Of a DNA stretch of 35,209 nt, positions 17,153 through 24,905 are shown in pieces (positions within the stretch are counted from its first letter, which is position 1; the number at the start of each line of letters is the position of its first letter). Origin of the DNA: an uncultured Bacilli bacterium. Lineage in GTDB: Bacteria > Bacillota_I > Bacilli_A > RF39 > UBA660. The DNA lies in NCBI GenBank assembly GCA_947624175.1, contig CANQJD010000009.1:1-35209 (forward strand), written 5' to 3'. A program made the position numbers and the translations under genes. The notes under the pieces were generated by a model. That model ran no database searches. It was not told where the DNA came from and saw nothing but the letters and a program-made list of their open reading frames with translations.

Positions 17153-19564
17153 ATGCATGCTGTAATACTAAGAAGATTAAAAATAAACGATGAAAATTAT
17201 TATCAAATGTTAGATAAAGTTGAAGGTAAAGAAATAAGTGATGGATTTATTAGAGTTATTAAAGGACATAATAAATTTGAAGGGCAAGATATTGTTTCCA
17301 TAGATAATAAAGAAAACGAGGTTGTTTATTTAGAAATAGATGATATTTTAAATGAACAAATAAGAGGAAACGAAACAGAGTTTTTTAAGAATGATATAGA
17401 TAATATGATCATACCAATCGATGATATTGTTGAAAAAAATAAAGTTATTTTGGCCTTTTATAATAAATATAAAGATTTTCGAATTATTCCAGATTATAAT
17501 TTAGATGAGTGTATTAATTCATTAGAGGCAAAATTAAAATCAAAAGTTTTAGGTCAAGATGAAGTAATTGAAAAACTTATTAGTAAAATATACAATAATC
17601 AAATGTATTTTAAATCTGATTTAGCTATTGATGTTATGCGTAAAAACAAACGTAATGCTTTAATCATGGGACCTATTGGAACTGGTAAAACAACTATCAA
17701 AAATGCTTTAGTTGAATCTAGTTCGGAAATACCTATTGTTGAAATTGAGTTAACTGATAGTTATTTAAGTGATGCAGCTAATATTGTTAATTTTTTAACA
17801 AATGCTAGTAAAGGTAATTTATATTTGGCTCAAAGAGGAATTGTGGTAATTGATAATATTAATTCTAATAATTCTAAATTTTCAACTGATGAAGATGGGA
17901 TCGATGATGAAAATTTATATTTAAAATCATTAGAAAAATTAATTAAGTCAACTAAAATTTATTTTCCAACTAAAAATGATGAAACTTTTGCATTTGATTT
18001 TTCTTTAATAACTTTTGTTTGTTTCGTAGATACTTATTATAAAGAAGAAGATGAATCTAAAAATTATTATGAAAAAATGCATAATGAAGATTATTTAGAT
18101 TTAGGTCTTACAGGAGAATTTTTAGTTACTTGTTTTGATGATGAAATTATTTATATGAATGAAATGACAGAAGAATTAGCTTTAAAGATTTTGAAAGATA
18201 AAAACTTATCGCCTTTATATCAATATAAGAAAACTTTAGAAAATTCTGGACGGAAAGTAAAAGTTAGTAAAAAGTTTGTTGATTTGTTAATTGAAAGAGG
18301 TTTAGAAACCAATGAAGGGTTTGATGGAATTATTCGATTTTTTAAATATGCTGTTGAAACCAAAGATAGAAACTTAAAAAATATTGTTTTTAGGGAAAGC
18401 GATTTAAAGAATTTAAGAGTAGGTTCAGCAGGTACAGATTTTTTAGAAGATATGGATGATGAAGATGAATATGGTACTAATACAGAAAAAGTAACTTCTT
18501 CTGATGATGGACTTGATGTTGATGTTAAAAATCGAACTATCAATGGCTTACATGTTATGGATGCTGTTAATTTAATTAAAAAAGAAATTAAGGGGCAAGA
18601 TGAACAAGTATTTAGAATTGTTAATGCTTTTTATAACCATACTTTAAATAGGTATAAAGGATTTTCAGAAGATGAATTTAGAAAACTAAAACAAAATGTT
18701 TTCTTGATAGCTTCAACTGGAGTTGGAAAAACAGCTATCTTTGAAGCCTTAGCAAGAACTTTTAAATTACCTTTTAAAAGAGATTCTATTAATAGTTATA
18801 CGGCTAGTGGTTATGTTGGTAAAAGTGTTGAAGATTTAATTTTAGGTTTAATCTCTTCAGCTAGCGAAAATGCTACGAAAGCTCAATATGGTATTTTAGG
18901 TTTAGATGAATTTGATAAATTAGCAAGGGATTCCGGAGATGTTGGATTTGGAAGAAAAGTTCAAGAAGAATTATTAACTTTAATTGAAGGTGACGTCAGA
19001 GATGTTCAAAAGAGTATTTATTCCAAGCCTTTTAAGTTTAATACTGAATACTTATTTATTATACTAATGGGAGCTTGTCAAGATATTGATAAAGTAATAG
19101 AAAATAGAATAAAAAATTCAAGAAAATTAGGTTTTGCTAATAATGAAAAAGCTATCTCAAAAGAAGTAACCAGAAAAGATTTGCTGGCTTATGGTTTTGA
19201 AGAACAAGTTCTAGCAAGAGTTCCTAATATTATAAGATTAAATGATTTATCAAAAGAAGTATTATTAGAAATCATTGAAAGTGAAATGGGTTATGTTAAC
19301 TTAATGAAAAGGTCTTATGAACTATCTAATATAAAAATAAACATGACTGATAACTTTAAACATAATTTAGCAAGTGAAGCCTTTGATTTAAAAGTTGGTG
19401 CTAGAGGTATTAGACAATTATTTGAAGTTATAGTAAATGAGATAGATAAAAATATTCAAAATGGTGATATATCAGAAGTTAATATCGGGGATAATGCTTT
19501 ACATGATTTTACGGATATAACTTATATAAAAAGAAAAAATAAAGTTAAAAAGTTAAAAAAATAA
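17153..19564 (+). CDS. Tandem ClpX-like AAA+ ATPase (two AAA+ modules, no zinc-binding domain)
   Basis: D1: GPIGTGKT, LAQRGIVVIDNINS. D2: ASTGVGKT, SYTASGYVGKSVEDLILGLIS, YGILGLDEFDKLAR, RKLGFANNEK, VLARVPNIIRLNDLS, KVGARGIRQLFE. RBS taggaggtttttt before ATG 17153. Confidence 0.85.
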   Translation: MHAVILRRLKINDENYYQMLDKVEGKEISDGFIRVIKGHNKFEGQDIVSIDNKENEVVYLEIDDILNEQIRGNETEFFKNDIDNMIIPIDDIVEKNKVILAFYNKYKDFRIIPDYNLDECINSLEAKLKSKVLGQDEVIEKLISKIYNNQMYFKSDLAIDVMRKNKRNALIMGPIGTGKTTIKNALVESSSEIPIVEIELTDSYLSDAANIVNFLTNASKGNLYLAQRGIVVIDNINSNNSKFSTDEDGIDDENLYLKSLEKLIKSTKIYFPTKNDETFAFDFSLITFVCFVDTYYKEEDESKNYYEKMHNEDYLDLGLTGEFLVTCFDDEIIYMNEMTEELALKILKDKNLSPLYQYKKTLENSGRKVKVSKKFVDLLIERGLETNEGFDGIIRFFKYAVETKDRNLKNIVFRESDLKNLRVGSAGTDFLEDMDDEDEYGTNTEKVTSSDDGLDVDVKNRTINGLHVMDAVNLIKKEIKGQDEQVFRIVNAFYNHTLNRYKGFSEDEFRKLKQNVFLIASTGVGKTAIFEALARTFKLPFKRDSINSYTASGYVGKSVEDLILGLISSASENATKAQYGILGLDEFDKLARDSGDVGFGRKVQEELLTLIEGDVRDVQKSIYSKPFKFNTEYLFIILMGACQDIDKVIENRIKNSRKLGFANNEKAISKEVTRKDLLAYGFEEQVLARVPNIIRLNDLSKEVLLEIIESEMGYVNLMKRSYELSNIKINMTDNFKHNLASEAFDLKVGARGIRQLFEVIVNEIDKNIQNGDISEVNIGDNALHDFTDITYIKRKNKVKKLKK

Positions 19565-19565
19565 G

Positions 19566-19594
19566 TTCCTGGAAATTAATTTTCTAGGAATTTT
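19566..19594 (+). terminator. Terminator after AAA+ gene
   Basis: TTCCTGGAAA-TTAAT-TTTCTAGGAA stem, short T run. Confidence 0.6.
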
Positions 19595-19642
19595 GAAATT
19601 TGATGTTGAAAAAAATTTTTTCTCTAAATTGTAAAGAAAAAT

Positions 19643-19673
19643 GGTCTCAATTTTTAAAATTGACCTTTTTTTT
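19643..19673 (+). terminator. Second tandem terminator
   Basis: GGTC(tc)AATTTT / AAAATTGACC stem followed by T8. Confidence 0.65.
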
Positions 19674-19714
19674 AACCCTCAATTTGGCAAATTAATCTTA
19701 TTATTTCAATCAAT

Positions 19715-19744
19715 TTGACGATTTGAGCAATTTTTGTCTATAAT
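19715..19744 (+). promoter_or_regulatory. Promoter P1 of Rpn-like gene
   Basis: TTGACG (19715-19720), 18 nt, TATAAT (19739-19744). Confidence 0.6.
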
Positions 19745-19761
19745 TTGTAAATTTACAATAT

Positions 19762-19790
19762 TTGACATATTTTGTAATCTATGTTATAGT
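19762..19790 (+). promoter_or_regulatory. Promoter P2 of Rpn-like gene
   Basis: Consensus TTGACA (19762-19767), 17 nt, TATAGT (19785-19790). Confidence 0.75.
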
Positions 19791-19812
19791 CAATTTGCAA
19801 GGAGGAATTAGT

Positions 19813-20874
19813 ATGACAAAAGAAGCAAATAATCATAAAAAAGGAGAAATAATTCAATGTATTAAAGATACTAATGCTAAAGCTTTATTTGGTAATGTTA
19901 ATAATCTAGATATTACAACTTTTATAGTATCTTGTATTTTAAAAATAGATTATAAAGAATTAGAAGGAAATATAAGTTTACAACCTTTAAAAATAATCGA
20001 AGGAGTAAAAAATGAAATGGTTCCAGAATGTGATGTAGTTATAAAAGTAAAGTTAAATAATAAGGAAAGAATAATCGTATTAGAATTTAATTACTTCACA
20101 ATGGATTTAGCAAGTTTCTTTAAGAATAGCAATTATACTTTTAAAGAGAAGAAAAACTTATCAAAAGCTCATCAATTAAAATTAAATAGAAATTTATTTT
20201 ACGTATTGAAAATAATAAGTAGTAGAATTAAGAAAGGAAATAACTATACTGAGATAATACCTGTAACCTTAGTAAACTTTAATACATTTTCTAAAAAGAA
20301 TAAGAAATTAAATAAATATGGAGTAGTAGATATATTAGATACCAGTGATTATTATTCAGAAAATTTAGAAATATTTAATTTAGATATTGTCAAATGTTAT
20401 CAAGCAGTGTATAATAATAAGTATCAAGGAAGTAATATATATGAAGAGAATTTAATAATAATGGGTGCTATAATGGCTACTAATAAATATAGTGAAGTAA
20501 AAGAGCTAGTAGCAAGACTTCATATAAAAGAAGAGATAAAAGAAAGGATGATGGAGGTGATCGAGAATATGATGGGAGAAGGAGAATTAGGTCTATATTA
20601 TTATCCAGACCAAGAAAAGAAGGATTTTGATGAGGCTTTATTAGAGTTATGTAGGAAAGAAGGAAGGTCTGAAGGAATTAATATTGGAATGTCTAAAGGA
20701 ATTAATATTGGAAGATCTGAAGGATTAACATTAGGTCGTGCTGAACAACAAAGAGATATAATTATTAATATGTATAAAGCTAATGAAGTAATAGAAAAAA
20801 TTAGCAAATATACAGAATTACCAATTAAAAAGATTAAACAAGTAATTAATGATTATTTGAAAAATAATAAATAA
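19813..20874 (+). CDS. Rpn/PD-(D/E)XK nuclease family transposase-like protein
   Basis: ALFGNVNNLDITTFIVSCIL, ECDVVIKVKLNNKERIIVLEFNYF (D...ExN), LNKYGVVDILDTSDYYS, C-terminal EGRSEGINIGMSKGINIGRSEGLTLGRAEQQ; RBS aaggaggaatt. Confidence 0.8.
   Translation: MTKEANNHKKGEIIQCIKDTNAKALFGNVNNLDITTFIVSCILKIDYKELEGNISLQPLKIIEGVKNEMVPECDVVIKVKLNNKERIIVLEFNYFTMDLASFFKNSNYTFKEKKNLSKAHQLKLNRNLFYVLKIISSRIKKGNNYTEIIPVTLVNFNTFSKKNKKLNKYGVVDILDTSDYYSENLEIFNLDIVKCYQAVYNNKYQGSNIYEENLIIMGAIMATNKYSEVKELVARLHIKEEIKERMMEVIENMMGEGELGLYYYPDQEKKDFDEALLELCRKEGRSEGINIGMSKGINIGRSEGLTLGRAEQQRDIIINMYKANEVIEKISKYTELPIKKIKQVINDYLKNNK
20668..20739 (+). repeat. Three 24-bp in-frame tandem repeats
   Basis: tctgaaggaattaatattggaatg / tctaaaggaattaatattggaaga / tctgaaggattaacattaggtcgt (8 aa: S[EK]GINIGx). 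Confidence 0.85.
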
Positions 20875-20932
20875 TAAGATGTATTGTGTTTTAGAAAGTA
20901 TAAATATATTCGAGTAAAGAATTAGAAATTAT

Positions 20933-20963
20933 AAAAAAATAGAATAATATCTATTTTTTTTTT
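20933..20963 (+). terminator. Rho-independent terminator
   Basis: AAAAATAGA-ATAATA-TCTATTTTT plus T run. Confidence 0.7.
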
Positions 20964-21004
20964 GAAAAGTATGCTAAAATATTAATAGAATAAAGGGTGA
21001 TACA

Positions 21005-22441
21005 ATGAATAAGAAAACAGTTTTGTTTTTAATAAATGGATTTGGTGTTGAAAAAAAAGAATCTTTTTCTATTTATGATGCATCTATAATGCCAACTTTT
21101 GATATGTTAACAAAAACTCATATGTTTTCAACTATTGATTCAAAAGTTAGTAATTATTTTGATGCTTATAGAAATATTAGTTTAGATGTAAATGAATTAT
21201 ATAATTATACTTTAATAGATAAAGATGTTGTTAATAAAACTTTAGTTAATAATCAGGTATTACAAAAATTAAAAAATGATTTTGATACTAAAAAGAGTAA
21301 TTTACATATTTTTTGTTTAGTTGATACAAGTATGAAGATAGTTGAACATTTAAAAGAAACTTTAAAATATCTAAATCCTAATAAAGATAAAAAGGTTTAT
21401 TTACATTTAATCATCTCAAGTATTAATATTGAAGATTATAAAGGATTAATTGAAGTGTTTAGTCATCTTAATATTGAAATGGCAAGTTATGCTCCAATTG
21501 GGTTTATCATGGGATTATCGGCTATTGATAATACAGCGAAAGCAGTTGATTTAAACTTCTTCTTTAAAATGTTTATTTCAAAAGTTGGAGAAAAGTGGCA
21601 ATCATTTACTCAAAAATTTGATGTATTATATGCAACAAGGGCTTTACCTAGAAATACGAAACCATTTATGATTAATACAAATTTTGAACTTAGCAAAGAT
21701 GATATTTTCTTCTTCTATAATTATGATAATATTAATTTAACTAACTTTATAGATTCTTTATCAGGTATTGCTTTTGGAAGTGAAACTAATAACTTTTCAT
21801 ATTATTCATTATTTAATGTTACGAGTAATAAACAAATACCATTTATGTATAATCTAGAAACTGCTAAATATTCAATGGTATCTAATCTTGAAAGTATTAA
21901 AGCAACCGGTTTAGTTTTATGTTCTAATGATAAAATACCGATTATCAATTATTTCTGTAATGGACTTAAAAATGAAGCAACTGATACTTTAAAATTTGTA
22001 GATATTACACCATATGAAAATAATCCAACGGGAATAGTATCAATTATTAATCAATTTAATAGTGATTTAATTATTGTTAATTTTGATGTTGATAATGTTT
22101 CAACAGTTGATGAATTAAAAACGAAACTTACGAATGTTGATAATGTTTTAAAAGCCGTTTATGATAATATTAATGGAAGTAAATATACTTTGATTGTTTC
22201 ATCTTTATATGGAATGAATAAACTTTTAAAAACTGAAAGGGGTACCAATGCTAATGTTATTTTTGCAGGAAGAGTACCATTTATCTATATAGATGATTTT
22301 ATAACAGGTAAAAATTATTTAATTGAACCAGGTACAATTAATGATATACCTAAAAGTGTTTATAAAAATATTAAAAGAGATAGTAACTTTGATTCCATTG
22401 TTGAAAAGAAAAATGGTTTATATAAACTATTCTTTAAGTAG
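21005..22441 (+). CDS. Divergent alkaline-phosphatase-superfamily / cofactor-independent phosphoglycerate mutase-like protein, probably catalytically inactive
   Basis: Overall order resembles GpmI: LFLINGFG (cf. DGWG), MPTFDMLT (cf. TPNLDxL), DDIFFFYNYDNINLTNFI (cf. ..FFNFRPDRARQ), LIIVNFDVDNVSTVDELKTKLTNVDNVL (cf. NxxNPDMVGHTGxxxAAIKAVEAVD), YTLIVSSLYGMN (cf. TADHGN). Confidence 0.6.
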   Translation: MNKKTVLFLINGFGVEKKESFSIYDASIMPTFDMLTKTHMFSTIDSKVSNYFDAYRNISLDVNELYNYTLIDKDVVNKTLVNNQVLQKLKNDFDTKKSNLHIFCLVDTSMKIVEHLKETLKYLNPNKDKKVYLHLIISSINIEDYKGLIEVFSHLNIEMASYAPIGFIMGLSAIDNTAKAVDLNFFFKMFISKVGEKWQSFTQKFDVLYATRALPRNTKPFMINTNFELSKDDIFFFYNYDNINLTNFIDSLSGIAFGSETNNFSYYSLFNVTSNKQIPFMYNLETAKYSMVSNLESIKATGLVLCSNDKIPIINYFCNGLKNEATDTLKFVDITPYENNPTGIVSIINQFNSDLIIVNFDVDNVSTVDELKTKLTNVDNVLKAVYDNINGSKYTLIVSSLYGMNKLLKTERGTNANVIFAGRVPFIYIDDFITGKNYLIEPGTINDIPKSVYKNIKRDSNFDSIVEKKNGLYKLFFK

Positions 22442-22447
22442 GTTATC

Positions 22448-23914
22448 ATGTATAATAGTATTGTAGAAAACTTAAAAAAAGTAATATATGGTATATCTCC
22501 AATTATTATTTTAGTACTTATTTTAAGTTTCTTTTTTAAAATAGATACAAATACTATCATTAGATTTATTTGTAGTTCTTTAATGGTTATAATTGGTTTA
22601 ACTTTATTTACAAGTGGGGCTGATATATCTTTAAATGTTATAGGGGAAAAGATTAGCAAAAGTTTAATTAAAAAGAAAAATTTAGTTTTAATATTAGTGG
22701 TTTGTTTTTTACTAGGTACTTTTATTACCGTTTTAGAACCTGAATTTTTAACTGTAAGTGATGAAGCTAATGGAATACCTTTACCAGTTTTATTACTTTT
22801 TGTATCAATTGGAATTGGAATTTTCTTAATGTTAGCTATTTTTCGAATTTTAAAAAGAATTGATTTTAAATATATTTTAATATCAGGTTATTTACTTATT
22901 TTTCTTATTTTAATGCTTGGGAATTTTGATATTATTCCTTTTGCTTTTGATATGGCGTCCGTCACAACCGGTGCAATTTCGGCTCCTTTTATATTAGCTT
23001 TTGGAGTTGGGTTTGCATCTCATATTAGAAGAAAAAAGACGGATAGTTCAGAGTTTGGTATTTTATCAATTTGTTCAATTGGACCAATTTTAATGATCTT
23101 AATTTTAGGGCTTTTATATCACCCTCATATTGTTTATGATTCAGATCCTATTTTAAAAAGATTAGATTTTCTAGAGACTTTATGGATGAATTTTTATCAA
23201 GTATTTTGTTCCATGACACCTCTTGCAGTTATGTATTTTTGGTTTTATCACTTTAAAGATAAAAAAAGAAAAAGAGAACTTCGAAGTATTATAACGGGTT
23301 TACTAATGGTCTTAATTGGAATTACTTTATTCTTAACTGGCGGAGATGTTGGATTCTTTAAAATCGGGTATATGTTAGGTAGTCATTTAGGAGGCATTAA
23401 TCATATTATTATTTTGATAATTGGAGGAGTCTTCGGATACTTTATTTCCAAAATCGAACCATCTTTAAAAGTGTTAATTAATTATGTAAACGAAGTTACA
23501 AATGGTGGTATTAAAGATAAATTCCTAGAAGTTTGTCTTTGTATTGGAGTATCTTTATCCGTTATTTTGTCTTTATGGAGAGTTTTAAATGGATATTCCG
23601 TTATGGCATTTTTAATTCCAACTTATTTTCTAGCCATTTTATTTGCTTTCTTTACACCCAATAATTTTCTATCAATTGCCTTTGATTCAGCTGGAGTAGT
23701 TGCTGGTAATATGACGTCTAGTTTCTTACTTCCTATGTTAGTAGGAGTGGCATCAACCGTTAGTGCTGATTATTTAAAAGAAGCCTTTGGAGTTTTATCT
23801 TTAGTAAGTATAATTCCGGTTATTATCATTGAAATAGTAGGTTTAATTTATAGTGTTGAAGAAAAATCATTTGATAATGTTATATTAGATGATAGTATAG
23901 TAGATTATAGGTGA
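22448..23914 (+). CDS. DUF1538 domain membrane protein (two DUF1538 repeats)
   Basis: Repeated signatures GLTLFTSGADISLNVIGEKI and GITLFLTGGDVGFFKIGYMLGSHLG; SVTTGAISAPFILAFGVGFAS and AGVVAGNMTSSFLLPMLVGVAS. Confidence 0.88.
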   Translation: MYNSIVENLKKVIYGISPIIILVLILSFFFKIDTNTIIRFICSSLMVIIGLTLFTSGADISLNVIGEKISKSLIKKKNLVLILVVCFLLGTFITVLEPEFLTVSDEANGIPLPVLLLFVSIGIGIFLMLAIFRILKRIDFKYILISGYLLIFLILMLGNFDIIPFAFDMASVTTGAISAPFILAFGVGFASHIRRKKTDSSEFGILSICSIGPILMILILGLLYHPHIVYDSDPILKRLDFLETLWMNFYQVFCSMTPLAVMYFWFYHFKDKKRKRELRSIITGLLMVLIGITLFLTGGDVGFFKIGYMLGSHLGGINHIIILIIGGVFGYFISKIEPSLKVLINYVNEVTNGGIKDKFLEVCLCIGVSLSVILSLWRVLNGYSVMAFLIPTYFLAILFAFFTPNNFLSIAFDSAGVVAGNMTSSFLLPMLVGVASTVSADYLKEAFGVLSLVSIIPVIIIEIVGLIYSVEEKSFDNVILDDSIVDYR

Positions 23915-23915
23915 T

Positions 23916-24548
23916 ATGATGAAGTTATTAGTAATGATTTTTAATGATGAAAAGAAAATAAAATCTTTATTCAAGAAGCATAAATTAATATATAATGCTA
24001 TGACATACGGAAGTGGAACGGCTTCAGTTAGTTTACTTAAATATTTAGGGTTAGATGAAATTAGAAAGAGTGTTTATTTTTCTTTGATACCTGAAAGAAT
24101 TGAAGATAGTATTTTTAATGAAATAGATAGTAAATTAAAAATAAAAGAAATTGGGAAGGGAATTGCTTTTTCAATAAGGTTAAATAGTTCAAGTAAATTT
24201 ATAAGTGATAATTATGTAGGAGATGAGATTGTGGAAACTAAAAAAAATACCTATGAATTAATTGTAACCATTGTTAAAGAAGGTTATAGTGATTTAGTTA
24301 TGCAGGCAGCTAAAAGAGTCGGATGTACAGGTGGGACAGTTATAAGTGGAAGAAGTCTTGGAAGTAGTAGGACCATCTTCATGGATTTAGCCATTGAACC
24401 TGAAAAAGATATTGTTTTAAATATAGTACCTCATGAAATTACTAAAGATGTTATGAAAAGTATCACAAAAGAAGCGGGAGTGAAAACCGAAGCCCGAGGT
24501 CTTTTAATCTCACTTCCGATTGATAAAGTATCAGGTTTACAGGAATAA
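23916..24548 (+). CDS. P-II family regulator-like protein with two tandem domains
   Basis: KLLVMIFNDEKKIKSLFKKHKLIYNAMTYGSGTASVSLLKYLGLDEIRKSVYFSLIP; second half ELIVTIVKEGYSDLVMQAAKRVGCTGGTVISGRS; adjacent to DUF1538. Confidence 0.8.
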   Translation: MMKLLVMIFNDEKKIKSLFKKHKLIYNAMTYGSGTASVSLLKYLGLDEIRKSVYFSLIPERIEDSIFNEIDSKLKIKEIGKGIAFSIRLNSSSKFISDNYVGDEIVETKKNTYELIVTIVKEGYSDLVMQAAKRVGCTGGTVISGRSLGSSRTIFMDLAIEPEKDIVLNIVPHEITKDVMKSITKEAGVKTEARGLLISLPIDKVSGLQE

Positions 24549-24698
24549 TGTCAACTTAGAAAAAAATTAACTTAAATAAATTGTCAAATTATGACTAATA
24601 TTATATAATATACTTGAGTCCATTGATAAGTTAAAATCTGATAATTGTATTTAACTCACTATAGGAAATATAGAATACAAATTATTATTGGAGGTGAT

Positions 24699-24767
24699 TT
24701 GCTTATCGTTATGAAGTTAATCTTTAAAGTAATGGTTTTAATTACAAAGATTAATTATAATTATTAA
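24699..24767 (+). CDS. Candidate hydrophobic micro-ORF (22 aa, TTG start; ATG start at 24711 gives 18 aa)
   Basis: GGAGGTG at 24690-24696; in-frame (M)LIVMKLIFKVMVLITKINYNY; followed by terminator hairpin. Confidence 0.35.
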   Translation: MLIVMKLIFKVMVLITKINYNY

Positions 24768-24803
24768 GTAATTAGTAATTAGTTCATAACATAAGATAAG
24801 AAT

Positions 24804-24830
24804 AAAGTACATAGAAATATGTGCTTTTCT
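24804..24830 (+). terminator. Hairpin with short T tract after micro-ORF
   Basis: AAAGTACAT-AGAAAT-ATGTGCTTT then T, cTT. Confidence 0.5.
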
Positions 24831-24905
24831 TAATATGTTGGAAAAGACTTGAATTATTTTGAATATTCTTGTATAATCAATATGGTTGAATATTAAGGAG
24901 TAAGT

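Noticed and set aside
18220-18543. Minus-strand Ser/Leu-rich ORF (107 aa) in the AAA+ gene
   Set aside because: Shadow of an acidic Asp/Glu-rich linker; composition explained by the complementary frame.
20668-20739. Short tandem repeats as a possible CRISPR array
   Set aside because: Repeats are contiguous, in-frame and 24 bp with no spacers. No CRISPR array or cas gene was seen in the window.
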